64,000 bases of DNA from Pantoea conspicua (GCF_002095315.1 NZ_MLFN01000012.1:18490-82489), one strand, 5' to 3'. Numbered from the stretch's first letter, positions 30,501-41,738 are shown. Made by a program: numbers and translations. Notes: generated by a model not told the origin, from the sequence alone.

Positions 30501-32025
30501 GCTGATTGCTGGCATCGCGCAGCAGCGTCCGGCCGGTCTGCCATGCGTCCTGACGGGTCACGTCGCCGGCAATGCTGTTCACCAGCGCCAGCGCCTGCTC
30601 AAACTGACTGTGCGCCGCTTCCGCCACACTCAGCTTCTGCTCAAGGTTGAGTAACCGTTCGGTGGCCTCTTCCTCCCTGGCCTGGAAGCTGGCCTGCCAT
30701 TCCGCCGCGTTGTCGATGGTTAAATCGGGCAACTGACAGAGTGAACGGGCGCGTTCCAGCGCCTGCAGTGCCTGCTGATACTGAATGGCGCGAGTTTGCT
30801 GCACGTCAAGCGCCTGCTGGAAGTCCGCCAGCTGGCTTTTCAGTTCATCGACTTCCAGTTCAGCCGCTTCGGCTCGCGCTTCATTCTCTTCCTGAATCTC
30901 ACGCGCTTCCGCCACCACTTCGCTCTGCTCTTCCAGCCGCAGCGTCAGGTCTTCGATATCAGCGTCATAGCGCTCAATCTTTTCCTGCTGGCGCATCGCG
31001 GTCTGAACCAGATTCAGGTGATCGCTGGCCGCCTGATAATCCACTTCGAGATCGTTTTCCGCCCCGCTGTGCTCGGCCAGTTCGCGCGCCATTTCAACAT
31101 GGCGATACTGTTCAGACGCCAGCTGACCGCGACTACTGAACAGCTCATTACGCAGCTGCAACGCGTTGTCGAGATGGATCCGTCGCTCGTTAGCGTGGCG
31201 CATGTAGTCGGCGGAGACGTAGCTGGTCGCTTCCGAAATCAGATGCTTAAACAGATCGCGATCTGACTGGGTGACGCGAATCGCTTCCAGCGTCATGCGG
31301 TTTTCCCGCAACGCGGCTTCCATATCCTGGAAGGCTTTACGCACGCCGCTGTTTTCCGGCAGCAGGTAATCACGCAGTGAGCGGGTAATGGCGCTGGAGA
31401 TACCGCCGTAAAGCGAGGCTTCAATCAGGCGATAAAACTTGCTGCGATCGCTGGCGGAGCGCAGACGACGCGGCACCACACCGAGATCAAACAGCATGGC
31501 GTGATAATCGGTAATCGAGCTGTAGGCGCGGAACTGCACCCCTTCCTGCGCCTCGACGCGTTCTTTAACTTCGTTAAGCGGCAGTACGCGCGCCTGGCGG
31601 CTGTTAAGAATCTCCGTCAGCATATCGGTCGGATTGGTGTCGGTCGGCAGGCCATGAATACTGAACGGCTTGATGTCGACCTTTTTATCGCGCCCCGCGA
31701 TTTGCTGCAAACGGACGCCGACCACCACACGCTGGTGACGCGAGTTAACCACGTCGAGCATCGAATAGCAGACGCCAGCCCGCAGCTTACCGTGCAGGCC
31801 CTTATCTCGTGAGCCCGAGGTCGCGCCCGCTTCGGTAGTGTTACGGAAGTGCAGCAGCGTCAAATCAGGGATCAGCGCGGTGACAAACGCTGCCATCGTG
31901 GTGGATTTACCCGCACCGTTGCCGCCTGACAGGGTGGTGACCAGTTCATCGAGATCAAAGGTGCGGGCAAAGAAGCCGTTCCAGTTGATCAGCGTAAGCG
32001 AACGAAATTTTCCGCGTTCAATCAT
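27538..32025 (-). CDS. mukB: MukB, SMC-like chromosome condensin subunit
   Basis: Large ATPase of the MukBEF condensin that compacts and segregates the chromosome. It has 1495 residues (1486 in E. coli). The N-terminal head carries Walker [11 protein letters not shown] near 34-43. Two long charged, heptad-like coiled-coil regions (about 290-650 and 860-1120) flank the hinge (about 670-790, with [21 protein letters not shown] and [12 protein letters not shown]). The C-terminal head has signature [20 protein letters not shown] and Walker [16 protein letters not shown] overlaps the mukE stop by four bases, implying coupled translation. The C-terminal tail is more acidic and polar than E. coli's. 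Confidence 0.98.
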   Translation of the reverse strand: MIERGKFRSLTLINWNGFFARTFDLDELVTTLSGGNGAGKSTTMAAFVTALIPDLTLLHFRNTTEAGATSGSRDKGLHGKLRAGVCYSMLDVVNSRHQRVVVGVRLQQIAGRDKKVDIKPFSIHGLPTDTNPTDMLTEILNSRQARVLPLNEVKERVEAQEGVQFRAYSSITDYHAMLFDLGVVPRRLRSASDRSKFYRLIEASLYGGISSAITRSLRDYLLPENSGVRKAFQDMEAALRENRMTLEAIRVTQSDRDLFKHLISEATSYVSADYMRHANERRIHLDNALQLRNELFSSRGQLASEQYRHVEMARELAEHSGAENDLEVDYQAASDHLNLVQTAMRQQEKIERYDADIEDLTLRLEEQSEVVAEAREIQEENEARAEAAELEVDELKSQLADFQQALDVQQTRAIQYQQALQALERARSLCQLPDLTIDNAAEWQASFQAREEEATERLLNLEQKLSVAEAAHSQFEQALALVNSIAGDVTRQDAWQTGRTLLRDASNQRHHAEQLSSLRLRLSELEQRLREQHEAERLLAEFCKRQGQHYEADALDGLQRELEAQIEQLNSSVADAGEQRMMMRQELEQLRERIATLTARAPHWLAAQEILTQLSEQTGQALVSSQDVTEYMQQLLERERETTVERDEVAARKRDIEQQIERLSQPGGAEDARLNQLAERFGGVLLSEIYDDVTLGDAPYFSALYGPSRHAIVVPDLSLVREQLDGLEECPEDLYLIEGDPQSFDDSVFSVDELQNAVVVKVAERQWRYSRFPKIPLFGRAARENQLELLHLERDKLAERYATLSFDVQKTQRLHQSFSRFIGSHLAVAFDADPEAQIRQLGARRGELERALNQHESNNQQQRQQFELAKEGVAQLNRLLPRVNLLLDETLADRCEEIREQVEEAQEAARFLHQHGAKLAKLEPIIAVLQSDPEQHEQLQADYQQAQQQQRNARQQAFALTEVVQRRAHFGYDDSSGMLNGNSDLSDKLRQRLEQAEAERSRSRERLREHQAQLTQYAQVLASLKSAYDAKRDMLKELQQEMQDIGVHADASAEARARVRRDELYTALSHNRARRNQLEKQLTFCEAEMDNLQKRLRQLERNYHQVREQVVSAKAGWCTVLRLVKENGVERRLHRRELAYLSGDELRSMSDKALGALRLAVADNEHLRDVLRLSEDPKRPERKIQFFIAVYQHLRERIRQDIIRTDDPVEAIEQMEIELNRLTEELTAREQTLAISSRSAANIIRKTIQREQNRIRQLNQGLQTVSFGQVHSVRLNVNVRETHAMLLDTLSQEHEQHQDLFNSNRLTFSEALAKLYQRLNPHIDMGQRTPQTIGEELLDYRNYLEMEVEVNRGSDGWLRAESGALSTGEAIGTGMSILVMVVQSWEEESRRLRGKDISPCRLLFLDEAARLDARSIATLFELCERLEMQLVIAAPENISPEKGTTYKLVRKVFNNTEHVHVVGLRGFAADPSPTRRQQENDSLPDLVGEKSQAET

Positions 32026-32747
32026 GCCTGTTGTTCCTCTGCGTTCTCACTCGCATCGCTTTCCTGTTCGTCGCCTTCCCCGGCGTCAGCTGTTGCGATG
32101 GCGTTCTCCAGCAGCATCGCTTCGCCATCGCGGATCAGGCGCAGCTGCGCTTCACGGGCATCGTCACCGCTACGCACGTCAGCGCCGAAGCGGAATACCG
32201 ATTCGGTGATACGGAATTTGCTGCTGTCGTTACCGAAGAACCACACCATACCGAGTCGGCGCAGGCGGCTCAGCGAGGCGCGCACTTTCTCCTGCAGTTT
32301 GGTGCGGTCGAGATCCGAGCCGGTCGAACGCTGGTTGACCAGCTTCAGCAGCCTGCTTTCGTCAGCCAGTGACAGCAGTTCGTCATACAGCTCCTGCTGG
32401 GTGAAGATTCCTTCATTGGCCAGGCGTTCAGGGCTGAGGTAGAGATAGCAGAGGATTTTTCCCACCATCATGTCTAACTCAGAGAGCACCGAACGCGGGA
32501 TCAGCGTGGTAGAACGCGGGCGCAGATAGAAAAAGCCCTCCGGCGCACGAATTAACTCAACGTTATAGCGGCTGTAAAACTCTTCGAGAAACGCCTGGTA
32601 ATCCATCAGAAAAGCGTGATTATCCAGCTCTTCAATACCGATGTGTCGTCCGGCGCGCAACTGACTGTCGAGCGCGGGAAAGATCGGATTTGCCAGTGCC
32701 TGTGCCAGTTTAACCGGCATCACTTGTTCAATATTTGTCGATGACAT
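32022..32747 (-). CDS. mukE: MukE, condensin subunit
   Basis: Winged-helix (kite) subunit that bridges MukF and MukB. The start at 32747 ([21 protein letters not shown]) follows E. coli; the in-frame extension to 32774 lies inside mukF. It has 241 residues (234 in E. coli). Conserved blocks are [56 protein letters not shown] and [19 protein letters not shown]. The acidic tail ([20 protein letters not shown]) is family-typical but variable. It overlaps mukF by 20 bases upstream and mukB by 4 bases downstream. Confidence 0.97.
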   Translation of the reverse strand: MSSTNIEQVMPVKLAQALANPIFPALDSQLRAGRHIGIEELDNHAFLMDYQAFLEEFYSRYNVELIRAPEGFFYLRPRSTTLIPRSVLSELDMMVGKILCYLYLSPERLANEGIFTQQELYDELLSLADESRLLKLVNQRSTGSDLDRTKLQEKVRASLSRLRRLGMVWFFGNDSSKFRITESVFRFGADVRSGDDAREAQLRLIRDGEAMLLENAIATADAGEGDEQESDASENAEEQQA

Positions 32748-34050
32748 GTGCCTGCACCTTGGCTCCGTAATCATTGATGGCTTGCCATTCCACAGGCAAG
32801 CCGGCTAAATCAGCTTCCGCAACGCCAAGACGCACGGCCTGGTCGACCACAATCCGCGCCAGGTCGAAATGACGGGCGCGAGGATACTGGGCCAGGTAGT
32901 CACGCATCACTGACGCGAGGTTGAGCGGTTTTTGTTGCGTTTTGTAGATCTGCAGCGCCTCTTCAATCATCGCTGCCAGCTGTTCGCGAATTTCGTTGAA
33001 CTCTTCGTACTCCATCTCGGCCGGCAGTTCACCCATCACCTCGTCATTACGCAGCGTCAGCTCTTCATCGCGCATGTCATACAGGCGATCGGCGTTAGCG
33101 TAAGTCAGCGCCCAGGGCGAATCGAAGTAGTTCTGCACCGAAACCCGCAGACGCTGGGCAAAAACGCGGTTTTTGTCCATGTCGATGGCGGTACGGATAA
33201 ATTTATGGACGTGGCGGTCGTAACCGATCCACAGGTCGATCGCCTGCTGGCCCCAGCTGGTGATACGGTCGAGTTTACTTTGCAGATCAAAGACCAGTTT
33301 GTCGACGAAGCCCAGGTCCGGACTGTCGAGCGTCGCATCCTGAATCCGCAGCAGGTTTTCCTGCAGCTTATCGCCCGCCGCCTCCAGCGTATCCTGCAGT
33401 TCACGCAGCGTACCGGAGGTTTCCGACAGCAGCATTTCACAACTGGAGATCGCCGCGCGCCAGTCTTTATTCAGCAGTTCAGCGATATCATTTTTCACCG
33501 CCTGCTGCTGTTCATCCATCAGACGCTGCGTCATGTCGATGCTGTCGAATATCTCAGCTACCGAATATTTCAGCGGCGCGAAGACATTGCGGTGCCAGTG
33601 AAATTCATCACCGTTTTCCTGAGCCGCATCGGCAGCCCGCCTGAGTTCATTGGCGACGATAGAGAGCTGCATCGACAGACGTAAGGTTGAAAACTCGCGC
33701 TGACGGATGTAGTAATCGGTTATGCCGATCGCCAGCGGGGTCAGACGATAGATGGCATTGCCTTCGGTCAGTTCGCTGGTAAAGCGGTTGAGCAGGCGCT
33801 GGCGCACCATATCGTTGATGGCGTTGTTGGCGCGAACCAACACGGTTTCGTGGGTTTGTTCGAAAGCCTTACTGACGTGACGGAAAGCATCAATCAGATC
33901 GCCTTCACTCATTTCGCCATCCATCCGCTCACCGTTAAGGGTGGCGATAGCCAGCAAAAAGGCCAGACGTTCTACTGGCAGCGCAAGAGAGAAATCATTC
34001 TTGCGCGCCCAGGATACCAGTTCAGGTACCGTCTGGGAAAATTCACTCAT
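32728..34050 (-). CDS. mukF: MukF, kleisin subunit of condensin
   Basis: Kleisin that dimerises through its N-terminal winged helices and links MukB heads. It has 440 residues, equal to E. coli. Recognisable stretches are [48 protein letters not shown] and the middle helical region with [18 protein letters not shown]. The C-terminal domain has [23 protein letters not shown]. The frame starts four bases inside the cmoM stop. The 20-base overlap with mukE means the two are expressed together. Confidence 0.97.
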   Translation of the reverse strand: MSEFSQTVPELVSWARKNDFSLALPVERLAFLLAIATLNGERMDGEMSEGDLIDAFRHVSKAFEQTHETVLVRANNAINDMVRQRLLNRFTSELTEGNAIYRLTPLAIGITDYYIRQREFSTLRLSMQLSIVANELRRAADAAQENGDEFHWHRNVFAPLKYSVAEIFDSIDMTQRLMDEQQQAVKNDIAELLNKDWRAAISSCEMLLSETSGTLRELQDTLEAAGDKLQENLLRIQDATLDSPDLGFVDKLVFDLQSKLDRITSWGQQAIDLWIGYDRHVHKFIRTAIDMDKNRVFAQRLRVSVQNYFDSPWALTYANADRLYDMRDEELTLRNDEVMGELPAEMEYEEFNEIREQLAAMIEEALQIYKTQQKPLNLASVMRDYLAQYPRARHFDLARIVVDQAVRLGVAEADLAGLPVEWQAINDYGAKVQAHVIDKY

Positions 34051-34832
34051 AATTCGTCCTTCTGCCCGGGTTTGCGCGCAGTCACATGGATGTAGCGCCC
34101 TAAGCTCAAAAAGGGTTCCTGACGGCAGTAACGCCGCTCCATCTCAATAATTTCGTCGTCGCTTTTGGGCTCGCCTTTCGGCGGCTTCATGTAGTCGCTG
34201 AACACCCGGATGCCGGCGCGTTGTTCAATGACGAAGCCACACGCTTCAAGCCAGCGGTAGACCTGATCGGGATCGCGCGGGTAATCAGGTGACAGCGTGC
34301 GCTTTTTACGTTTGGTCAGATTGGTCCGCAGATAGCCAAAATTGCCCAGCGTTAAGGTGCGTAGCGTCAGGCCGTGCAGGTTATAAAACATCAGCGACAT
34401 GACGCCGCCCGGACGCAACAGATCAAATAACGCCTGCAGCACCTTTTCCGGTTCGGCGACCCACTCAAGCACAGCGTGAAACAATACCAGATCCACCGGC
34501 TTATCCAAATGTTCACCCACCTGCTGGGCGCTAATTTGTTTGAATTGCATGTTGTGGCTCACACCCTGCGCTGCCGCATTTTCCTCTGCCCGGCGCAACA
34601 TTTCGCCCGAGAGATCACACAGCAGAACCTGATGACCGCGCGCAGCCAGCCCGCTGGAGACCTGACCCACGCCCCCGCCCGCATCCAGTACCGTCAGCGG
34701 ATGCGGTGACAGTCCGGGCAGGATGGTTTCCAGCTCATCCCACAGGATCGCCTGGCGCACCCGCCCTTTGGTGGTGCCGTATATATTTTGCGAAAATTTA
34801 TCCGCGAGATCGTCAAAGTTACGATCCTGCAT
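34047..34832 (-). CDS. cmoM: CmoM (SmtA), tRNA 5-carboxymethoxyuridine methyltransferase
   Basis: SAM-dependent methyltransferase that makes mcmo5U at position 34 of certain tRNAs. It has 261 residues. Class I motifs are [36 protein letters not shown] and [19 protein letters not shown]. It leads cmoM-mukF-mukE-mukB: its TGA overlaps the mukF ATG by four bases. Its promoter should lie in the 125-base gap shared with divergent elyC (34833-34957). Confidence 0.95.
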   Translation of the reverse strand: MQDRNFDDLADKFSQNIYGTTKGRVRQAILWDELETILPGLSPHPLTVLDAGGGVGQVSSGLAARGHQVLLCDLSGEMLRRAEENAAAQGVSHNMQFKQISAQQVGEHLDKPVDLVLFHAVLEWVAEPEKVLQALFDLLRPGGVMSLMFYNLHGLTLRTLTLGNFGYLRTNLTKRKKRTLSPDYPRDPDQVYRWLEACGFVIEQRAGIRVFSDYMKPPKGEPKSDDEIIEMERRYCRQEPFLSLGRYIHVTARKPGQKDEL

Positions 34833-34957
34833 GGCATGTGCTCCGGTATGCTGCGGTGAGACTTGTGCTATTTTGTCACAGGCACCAGAAGAATGAACCT
34901 TTCATCCCCATCTTCCCTTCCGGCTGCTGTTTTTTCGGACAACAGGAGTCTTTTTAG

Positions 34958-35743
34958 ATGCTTTTTACCCTGAAAAAAGTGATCGGCGGGCTGTTACTCC
35001 CCCTGCCGTTTCTGCTTTTGCTGATGGCGCTCGGCATTTTATTGCTTTGGTTCACTGACTGGCAGAAAAGCGGCAAAATTTTGATCTCTGCCAGCTGGTT
35101 ATTCCTGCTGCTGCTGAGTCTGCAGCCGCTGGCCGATCGGCTGCTGCTGCCGCTCGATAGCCGTTATCCGACCTGGAACGGTACGCAGCCGGTCGATAAC
35201 ATCGTGGTATTGGGTGGCGGCTATACCTTTAACCCGGCCTGGGCGCCCAGCTCGAACCTGCTGAACAACAGTCTGCCGCGCGTGGCGGAAGGGGTACGTC
35301 AGTGGTATCGCTATCCGCAAGCTACCCTGATTTTTACCGGCGCCGCGGGTGGCACTAATCCAAAGAGCAGCGCCTGGGTCGCCGCGCAGGTCGCCGAAAG
35401 TCTCGGCGTGCCAGCCGATCGCATTCAGATTCTCGATCAACCGCGGGATACCGCTGATGAAGCACAGGCGGTGAAGGAGAAGATAGGTCAGCGGCCGTTT
35501 CTGCTAATCAGCTCAGCCAATCATCTGCCCCGCGCAATGCGTTTTTTCCAGGCGGCAGGACTGAATCCGATTGCCGCGCCAGCCAACCAGCTGGCGATCA
35601 CCTCGCCGCTGAATGGCTGGGAGCGCGCCATTCCGTCCTCTATCTGGCTGAGTCACAGCGAGCGTGCAGTGTATGAAACACTGGGTACGGTATTGCAGCG
35701 ACTGAAGGGAGAGACAACGCGCTCATCCGAGCCAGGGGAGTAA
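34958..35743 (+). CDS. elyC: ElyC (YcbC), envelope biogenesis factor, DUF218
   Basis: Inner-membrane protein with two N-terminal hydrophobic helices (LLLPLPFLLLLMALGILLLW and ILISASWLFLLLLSL) and a periplasmic DUF218 domain. In E. coli loss of ElyC impairs peptidoglycan synthesis at low temperature. It has 261 residues (259 in E. coli). DUF218 landmarks are NIVVLGGGY near residue 82, LIFTGAAGG and QPRDTADEAQ, then LISSANHLPRAMRFFQAAGL. It overlaps the 3' end of convergent ycbJ by 21 bases. Confidence 0.94.
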   Translation: MLFTLKKVIGGLLLPLPFLLLLMALGILLLWFTDWQKSGKILISASWLFLLLLSLQPLADRLLLPLDSRYPTWNGTQPVDNIVVLGGGYTFNPAWAPSSNLLNNSLPRVAEGVRQWYRYPQATLIFTGAAGGTNPKSSAWVAAQVAESLGVPADRIQILDQPRDTADEAQAVKEKIGQRPFLLISSANHLPRAMRFFQAAGLNPIAAPANQLAITSPLNGWERAIPSSIWLSHSERAVYETLGTVLQRLKGETTRSSEPGE

Positions 35744-36616
35744 CTGCGTACGGGCATGATCAAAACGGAGTCGGTCAAACTCACCGGTCTGCACCAGCCG
35801 ATCGATGCAGTCCCACAGCTGATAGAGCCACCGTCGCCAGACAAAGCCCTCTGCCACCGGTGCCCGCTGCAGGTACGCGTGCAGCAGCGCAGTTTCAGCC
35901 GGTGAATCATCGAGATGAATCAGATCATATTCACGCGGTGCCCACAGGATCGGGCCGGGCTGGGTCATCGCCAGCAGCTGATCGCTGCGTGGGTTTTTCA
36001 GCATACTTTGCAGCCTGACATTACCGTGCACCATGACACAGGGATCGTTAAAGTCGCGAAACAGGTGCGCTAACCGCGCCCGGCTGCGGAACAGAATCTG
36101 ACGATCGTCCAGCGTAAAGCCTGGCGGGCGCAGATAGCTCAGGGTCGCCCACAGCACCTCAACCCGCTGTGCATACCAGGCGGGCCAGCGGTTTTCCTGC
36201 GTGCTGTCCACCGTACCGACCAGACCGTGGCTGTCGAGCCGGTGCCAGGCCAGCAGCCCTTCCACCACCTGTTCGCAAAACTGTTGCCAGCGTTGTGCAT
36301 CACGCGCCGGTGCTTCAGCCGTCACGCCATTGAGTCGCGCCAGCAGCAGCATTTCATGCACTGGCGGCTGCTGGCTCATCACCAGGCCAAATACCACCGG
36401 CACCGCAATCAGCCCGGCGTGGCCAAGTAACGCCAGTTTTTTGGCTTCCAGCGCTGCACGGCCCTGATGACGAAAATATTTCGCCATGACCGGCATCGGC
36501 TCTCCTTTATCGTTGTACAGCGCATAAAGTCGGGCAGGCGGATGTTCGCTGATGATTTCGAGACGGCTGATGGGCTCGCCCAGCACCAGCGCCAGTTCGG
36601 TTTTGAGCTGTTCCAT
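35723..36616 (-). CDS. ycbJ: YcbJ, phosphotransferase-fold protein of unknown function
   Basis: Protein of 297 residues, the E. coli YcbJ length, related in fold to aminoglycoside/choline phosphotransferases; no substrate is known. Conserved stretches include APARDAQRWQQFCEQVVEGLLAWHRLDSHGLVGTVDSTQENRWPAW, MVHGNVRLQSMLKNPRSDQLLAM (the APH-like catalytic HGD/N position reads HGN, so activity is doubtful), and APVAEGFVWRRWLYQLWDCIDRLVQTGEF. The 3' ends of ycbJ and elyC overlap. It lies downstream of kdsB with a hairpin between. Confidence 0.88.
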   Translation of the reverse strand: MEQLKTELALVLGEPISRLEIISEHPPARLYALYNDKGEPMPVMAKYFRHQGRAALEAKKLALLGHAGLIAVPVVFGLVMSQQPPVHEMLLLARLNGVTAEAPARDAQRWQQFCEQVVEGLLAWHRLDSHGLVGTVDSTQENRWPAWYAQRVEVLWATLSYLRPPGFTLDDRQILFRSRARLAHLFRDFNDPCVMVHGNVRLQSMLKNPRSDQLLAMTQPGPILWAPREYDLIHLDDSPAETALLHAYLQRAPVAEGFVWRRWLYQLWDCIDRLVQTGEFDRLRFDHARTQLLPWLG

Positions 36617-36702
36617 GCGGCATCCTCCTCAGATGAATAGCAGACTATCCTGAAGGGACTACAGATAAGAAGTTTAGCGGCGGATCAATAAAACTGCGCA
36701 GT

Positions 36703-36723
36703 AACGGGGAGTCTCTCCCCGTT
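36703..36723. terminator. Hairpin after kdsB
   Basis: AACGGGGAG, TCT, CTCCCCGTT form a 9-base-pair stem immediately next to the kdsB stop. The T-run lies on the plus-strand side (TTTTAT), whereas kdsB is read on the minus strand, where only GTTACTGCGCAGTTTTA follows. It may be a partial terminator or a 3'-end stability element. Confidence 0.5.
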
Positions 36724-36726
36724 TTA

Positions 36727-37476
36727 TCAGGCCTGCATTGCCGCGCGAACGCGCTGCAGATCGTCCGGTGTATCTACGCCGACGCTGGGAATCGTTTTCG
36801 CCACCGCAACATGAATTTTCTCGCCGTACCACAGCACCCGCAGCTGCTCGAGCAGCTCGATCTGTTCCAGCGGGCAAGGTGCCCAGGCGACATAGCGGCG
36901 GATAAAGCCCGCGCGATAAGCATAAATACCAATGTGACGCAGCAGCGTGTCACCAATCTGCTCGCGAGAGTGGGCATAACGTTCACGATCCCAGGGGATA
37001 GTGGCGCGTGAAAAATAGAGCGCATGGCCGTGCACGTCCATCACCACTTTCACCGCATTAGGGTTAAACGCTTCCTCCGCATCGGTGATCGGTACCGCCA
37101 GGGTCGCCATTCCTGCCGTAGAACCGGCCAGATTGGTGGCCACCTGACGCACAATCTCCGCCGGGATCATTGGCTCATCGCCCTGCACATTCACGATGAT
37201 CTCATCATCCGCAAACTGATATTTTTCGATCACCTCTGCCAGGCGCTCCGTGCCGGACTGATGATCGGCGCGCGTCATGCAAACTTCACCGCCAGCGGCT
37301 TGCACCGCCTGTGCCACATCCGGATGATCGGTGGCGACGATCACCCGGCTGGCACCCGATTCACGGGCACGCTCCATCACATGCACGACCATCGGTTTAC
37401 CGTGAATATCCACTAACGGCTTGCCTGGCAGGCGGGTAGACGCATAACGCGCAGGAATGATGGCAGTAAAACTCAT
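36727..37476 (-). CDS. kdsB: CMP-KDO synthetase (3-deoxy-manno-octulosonate cytidylyltransferase)
   Basis: Activates KDO with CTP for transfer to lipid A. It has 249 residues (248 in E. coli). Nucleotidyltransferase features are [47 protein letters not shown] and [12 protein letters not shown]. It overlaps ycaR by four bases (37473-37476). It is near lpxK and msbA, all needed for lipid A-KDO assembly and export. Confidence 0.98.
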   Translation of the reverse strand: MSFTAIIPARYASTRLPGKPLVDIHGKPMVVHVMERARESGASRVIVATDHPDVAQAVQAAGGEVCMTRADHQSGTERLAEVIEKYQFADDEIIVNVQGDEPMIPAEIVRQVATNLAGSTAGMATLAVPITDAEEAFNPNAVKVVMDVHGHALYFSRATIPWDRERYAHSREQIGDTLLRHIGIYAYRAGFIRRYVAWAPCPLEQIELLEQLRVLWYGEKIHVAVAKTIPSVGVDTPDDLQRVRAAMQA

Positions 37477-37655
37477 GGATGAATCTCTTCAACCGACAGC
37501 GTACGCGCTTCATTCTCCAGTAACACCGGAATACCGTCACGCACTGGAAACGCCAGTCCATCCGGTTTGCAGATCAGCTCCTGCTGCGCATTGTTATAGT
37601 AAAGTTTGCCATTGCACACCGGGCAGGCAACGATTTCGAGTAAACGGTGATCCAT
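37473..37655 (-). CDS. ycaR: YcaR, Trm112-like small zinc-ribbon protein
   Basis: Sixty-residue protein of the UPF0434/Trm112p family, found upstream of kdsB across enterics; its role is not settled. Visible features are [18 protein letters not shown] (CPVC, half of a zinc ribbon) and [15 protein letters not shown]. The stop of ycaR overlaps the kdsB start by four bases. A GGAGG-type ribosome-binding site precedes the ATG. Confidence 0.93.
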   Translation of the reverse strand: MDHRLLEIVACPVCNGKLYYNNAQQELICKPDGLAFPVRDGIPVLLENEARTLSVEEIHP

Positions 37656-37741
37656 ATGTCCTCCATCAGGGACCGAATGCGTAAGGGGTAAAGCATACCA
37701 TAGCCCAGCCCGGGCGGCAGGGCGTAAAACGTATCACAGCA

Positions 37742-38974
37742 TCACTGGTTGCCAGGCTCGCGTATCAGTGACCAGCAGGCCGGCCAGTACTGCCGCAGCG
37801 AGGCAGGTGCCTGCAGCAGAGAGACGGTTTCCGCCCCCTGCCACGCCGCAAAGCGCTCAATCGCCCGCCGGATATCCTGCACAAATCGCAACGTGACCCG
37901 TGTCTGCGGCTCAAGCCAGATATTCTTAATCTCCAGCTGTTTCGACTGGCGCAACATACGGGCATCCAGCCGGCCTTTGATCTCGCCACGATGCAGGATC
38001 GGCAACACGAAATAGCCATATTTACGCTTTGCCTCAGGCGTATAACACTCAATGCGGTAATCAAAGTTGAACAGCTCCAGCGCGCGCTTGCGATCCCAGA
38101 TGACCGGATCGAACGGCGACAGCAGCGCGCTGTGAGTGGCCTGTAAAGGGGATTCAAGTAGCGGCAGCGAATCACGATGCAGCCACATTTCGCCCAGCCC
38201 TTCGGCCGTCACCGCAATCAGATCGCCCGCTTCCTGTGCTTCTGCCAGAAAGGTGCTGAGCGGCACCCGTTTCAGGCGGTAATAGTCTGCCAGCCAGCTG
38301 CCGCGAAAAATGCCGAGACTGCGGGCACTGTTGAGTAACATTAAGCGGGTCGCTTCGGCTTCGCTGATGCTGTGCAGAGCATCCTGCCAGTCGGGCATTA
38401 CCCGGCAGCGCAGATCGTAAACCCGCTGAAAATTGCGGCGTTCGGTGACCATCAGCTCGCCAGCGCTGAACAGATTCTCCAGATGCCGCTTGTGCGGTTT
38501 CCACGCCCACCATCCCGGTTTATGGTTTTCGGTATGTGCAAAATCCGCAGCCCGCACCGGGCCATTTTCGCGGATCTGCTGCAGCAATTCGGCGATCTCC
38601 TGCTGATGGTCAGCAACCCACTGCGCGTTATATTTCCAGCCCAGCCGTTCCGGCGAAAGCATGCGGTGCCGCAGCAGTCTGTAGTCGGCGCGCGGAATAA
38701 AACAGGCTTCGTGTGCCCAGTATTCAAATACCTTTCCCTCCGCCAGAGCCTGTTCCAGCCACGCCTGGGGATAGTCACCAAGGCGACTGAACAGCACCAG
38801 ATAGGGGCTGCGGGCAACAACATTAATGGTATCGATTTGCAGCAGTGACATGCGGGAGATGCAGTCAATAAGATCCTGGTAGCGGGCGCGTTTTGGTGGC
38901 GGGCGCAGCATGCCCTGCGCGGCGAGATGAAGGTGACGTGCCTGTCGTAACGAAAGTGAATGCTGCAGGTTCAT
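37742..38974 (-). CDS. ycaQ: YcaQ, DNA interstrand-crosslink glycosylase (HTH_42 family)
   Basis: Winged-helix DNA glycosylase that in E. coli unhooks interstrand crosslinks and excises N7-alkylguanines. The ATG at 38974 (MNLQHSLSLRQARHLHLAAQG) gives 410 residues, the E. coli length; a frame extension to 39025 would run into lpxK. The catalytic QxD-type motif sits in MSLLQIDTINVVARSPYLVLFSRLG (QID near residue 43-45). Other blocks are VFEYWAHEACFIPR, NSARSLGIFRGSWLADYYRLKR and HSALLSPFDPVIWDRKRALELF. It starts 23 bases after the lpxK stop and is probably in its operon. Confidence 0.94.
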   Translation of the reverse strand: MNLQHSLSLRQARHLHLAAQGMLRPPPKRARYQDLIDCISRMSLLQIDTINVVARSPYLVLFSRLGDYPQAWLEQALAEGKVFEYWAHEACFIPRADYRLLRHRMLSPERLGWKYNAQWVADHQQEIAELLQQIRENGPVRAADFAHTENHKPGWWAWKPHKRHLENLFSAGELMVTERRNFQRVYDLRCRVMPDWQDALHSISEAEATRLMLLNSARSLGIFRGSWLADYYRLKRVPLSTFLAEAQEAGDLIAVTAEGLGEMWLHRDSLPLLESPLQATHSALLSPFDPVIWDRKRALELFNFDYRIECYTPEAKRKYGYFVLPILHRGEIKGRLDARMLRQSKQLEIKNIWLEPQTRVTLRFVQDIRRAIERFAAWQGAETVSLLQAPASLRQYWPACWSLIREPGNQ

Positions 38975-38997
38975 TCTCTTCCTTATTGTTCGGGAAA

Positions 38998-39993
38998 TTA
39001 ATGTTCTGGCTGGCCGCTGCGGCACAGCTGTTCAATATCGGCCAGCAGCGGTGCTACGGCCTCTCCCTTCAGACTGGCATCGACCGGCAGATACCACCAG
39101 TTGGGCTGAGCAAAGTGGCGGCATTTCACCGCATCTTTTTCGGTCATCAACAGCTGCTGCCCGGCCTGAGTCAGCCGGGCCAGCTCATCCTGACTGTAAG
39201 CGTGATGATCGGCAAACGCGATCTCCGCCACCGGCGTCAAACCCTGCTGTTTCAGGGTGGTAAAGAAGCGCGGCGGGTGACCAATACCGGCCATGGCGAC
39301 CACCGGATGAAGCTGGTCAGCCGGACGGGTTTCGCCGGTCAGCAGATGGGTCGCCAGTCCCGGCTGAAGCTGCATCGCAATTTCACCAGGCTGCGCTTCT
39401 CCGCCATTAACCACAATCGCATCAACCTGGCGCAGACGATCGGCACGTTCCCGCATCGGTCCGGCTGGTAGCCACCAGCCATTACCGAAGCGCCGGTCGC
39501 CATCCACTACCACTATTTCGCGATCGCGCTGTAATGCATAATGCTGCAGGCCATCATCGGTGACGATCACATCTAAAGGCCCCTGTTTCAGCAGCGCTTC
39601 AATCGCCAGCCGCCGCTTTGGCGCTACGGCCACTGGCGCGCCGGTGCGCTGGGCGATCAGCACCGGCTCATCTCCAGCCTGTTCAGTGGAGGTCTGTGCG
39701 GTGACCAGCAGCGGATACTGCTCGGCTTTACCGCCGTAGCCACGCGACACCACGCCCGCACGCAGACCGCGCTGTTGCAATGCCTCGACCAGCCAGATCA
39801 CCACCGGCGTTTTGCCATTACCGCCAGCTGTCAGATTGCCCACCACCACCACCGGCAGCGGTGCGCGCCAGCTTTTACGCCAGCCGCGCTGATAACTGAA
39901 TCGAATCAGAGTGGTAATCGCCCCATACAGCAGGCTCAGTGGCCATAACAGCAGCCATAAGGGTGATCGACCACTCCAGATACGTTCAATCAT
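38998..39993 (-). CDS. lpxK: Tetraacyldisaccharide 4'-kinase
   Basis: Inner-membrane kinase that phosphorylates the disaccharide lipid A precursor to lipid IVA. It has 331 residues (328 in E. coli). An N-terminal membrane helix ([20 protein letters not shown]) precedes the Walker [19 protein letters not shown] near residues 49-65. Others are [11 protein letters not shown], the [13 protein letters not shown] motif and [14 protein letters not shown] overlaps the msbA stop by four bases (39990-39993), so flippase and kinase are translated in tandem. Confidence 0.97.
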   Translation of the reverse strand: MIERIWSGRSPLWLLLWPLSLLYGAITTLIRFSYQRGWRKSWRAPLPVVVVGNLTAGGNGKTPVVIWLVEALQQRGLRAGVVSRGYGGKAEQYPLLVTAQTSTEQAGDEPVLIAQRTGAPVAVAPKRRLAIEALLKQGPLDVIVTDDGLQHYALQRDREIVVVDGDRRFGNGWWLPAGPMRERADRLRQVDAIVVNGGEAQPGEIAMQLQPGLATHLLTGETRPADQLHPVVAMAGIGHPPRFFTTLKQQGLTPVAEIAFADHHAYSQDELARLTQAGQQLLMTEKDAVKCRHFAQPNWWYLPVDASLKGEAVAPLLADIEQLCRSGQPEH

Positions 39994-41738
39994 TGGCCGA
40001 ATTGCATCTTATGCAGTTGGGCATAGGCCCCGCGCTCCGCTAACAGCACCTGATGCGTACCGCGCTCAACAATCTGCCCATCTTCGATTACCACGATTTC
40101 ATCCGCTTTTTCGATAGTAGAGAGTCGGTGTGCAATCACCAGCGAAGTACGGTTCTTCTGCAGTTCGTCCAGCGCTGACTGAATTGCCCGCTCAGATTCG
40201 GTATCCAGCGCCGAGGTGGCTTCATCCAGGATCAAAATAGGACAATCGCGTAACAGGGCGCGCGCAATCGCAATACGCTGACGCTGGCCGCCTGACAGCA
40301 GCACACCGTTTTCGCCAATCACCGTATCCAGCCCTTGATCCATCTTATTAATGAAATCCATGGCATGCGCCATGGTTGCGGCTTTTTCGATCTCCGCGCG
40401 GCTGTACTGCTCGCTGCGGGCATAAGCGATGTTATTGGCAATGGTGTCATTGAACAGATGAACATTCTGTGACACCAGGGCCACCTGGTTACGCAGCGAA
40501 CGTAAGGTGTACTCGCGCAAATCGTAACCATCCAGCAGAATTTCGCCCTGCTGAATATCGTAGAAGCGGGTCAGCAAACTGGCCATGGTCGATTTACCCG
40601 AGCCAGAACGTCCCACCAGCGCCACTGTTTTGCCTGCCGGCAGCGAGAGATTGATATTACGCAGCGCCGGAACATCACGACCCGGATAGGTAAAGGTGAC
40701 GTTACGGAACTCAATGTCGCCCTTCGCACGGGGGGTTTCACGGGTACCGTTATCCACTTCCTGCTTACTGTCGAGAATGGAAAACAGCGTCTGACAGGCC
40801 GCCATACCGCGCTGGAACTGGGCATTAACGTTAGTCAGCGATTTCAATGGACGCATCAGCGCGATCATAGATGAGAAGACCACGGTAATGGTACCCGCGG
40901 TTAAGGTATCCATCACGCTCGGGAAGCTGGCAGCATAGAGTACAAAAGCCAGTGCCAGAGAGGCGATCAGCTGAATCACCGGATCGGAAATTGATGAGGC
41001 TGAAACCAGCTTCATTCCCTGCTGACGCATGCGATTACTGACCCGGGCAAAGCGCTCAGATTCAATCTCCTGACCGCCGAAAATCAGCACTTCTTTATGG
41101 CCCTTCAGCATCTGCTCAGCGCTGGTAGTAACCTGCCCCATGGTATTTTGCATGGTTTTACTGATGTTACGGAAACGCTTAGAGACGGTGCGGATTGCAA
41201 AGGAAACGATCGGTGCCAGCACGATCAGAATCAACGACAGCTGCCAGCTGTAGTAGAACATCATGATGAACAGGCCAATAATTGACGCGCCTTCACGCAC
41301 TACCGTCACCAGCGCACCCGAAGAGGAAGACGCAACCTGCTCTGAATCGTAGGTGATACGTGACAACAGGGTACCGGTTGACTGCTGGTCGAAGAATGAT
41401 ACCGGCATGCCCATCATATGGCTGAACAGCCGACGGCGAATAGTCATGACCACATTGCCAGAAACCCAGGAGATGCAGTAACTGGAGATATAACTGGTCA
41501 CGCCGCGGATCAGCATCAGGCCGATAACCACTAACGGCATCCACAGCATCACCGATTTATCGGCTTTACCAAACCCATCATCCAGTAACGGTTTCAACAG
41601 GGAGAGCATTAAGGCGTCGCCCGCAGCGTTAATAACCAGGGCAATGGACGCCACAATTAATCCCGCCTTGTTAGGCGCGATCATCGGCCAGAGTCGGCGG
41701 AATGTCTGCCACGTAGAGAGATCTTTATCTAGATGCAT
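39990..41738 (-). CDS. msbA: MsbA, lipid A core ABC flippase
   Basis: Homodimeric ABC exporter that flips core-lipid A across the inner membrane. It has 582 residues, equal to E. coli. Six membrane helices in the first 330 residues are followed by an ATPase domain: Walker [18 protein letters not shown] near 375-390, Q-loop [12 protein letters not shown], signature [17 protein letters not shown] and Walker [19 protein letters not shown]-loop [14 protein letters not shown]. It is followed by lpxK in the conserved ycaI-msbA-lpxK order. Confidence 0.98.
   Translation of the reverse strand: MHLDKDLSTWQTFRRLWPMIAPNKAGLIVASIALVINAAGDALMLSLLKPLLDDGFGKADKSVMLWMPLVVIGLMLIRGVTSYISSYCISWVSGNVVMTIRRRLFSHMMGMPVSFFDQQSTGTLLSRITYDSEQVASSSSGALVTVVREGASIIGLFIMMFYYSWQLSLILIVLAPIVSFAIRTVSKRFRNISKTMQNTMGQVTTSAEQMLKGHKEVLIFGGQEIESERFARVSNRMRQQGMKLVSASSISDPVIQLIASLALAFVLYAASFPSVMDTLTAGTITVVFSSMIALMRPLKSLTNVNAQFQRGMAACQTLFSILDSKQEVDNGTRETPRAKGDIEFRNVTFTYPGRDVPALRNINLSLPAGKTVALVGRSGSGKSTMASLLTRFYDIQQGEILLDGYDLREYTLRSLRNQVALVSQNVHLFNDTIANNIAYARSEQYSRAEIEKAATMAHAMDFINKMDQGLDTVIGENGVLLSGGQRQRIAIARALLRDCPILILDEATSALDTESERAIQSALDELQKNRTSLVIAHRLSTIEKADEIVVIEDGQIVERGTHQVLLAERGAYAQLHKMQFGQ

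Noticed and set aside
30796..31266. Plus-strand open frames opposite mukB
   Set aside because: Shadows of the coiled-coil coding region of mukB, which has biased codon use.
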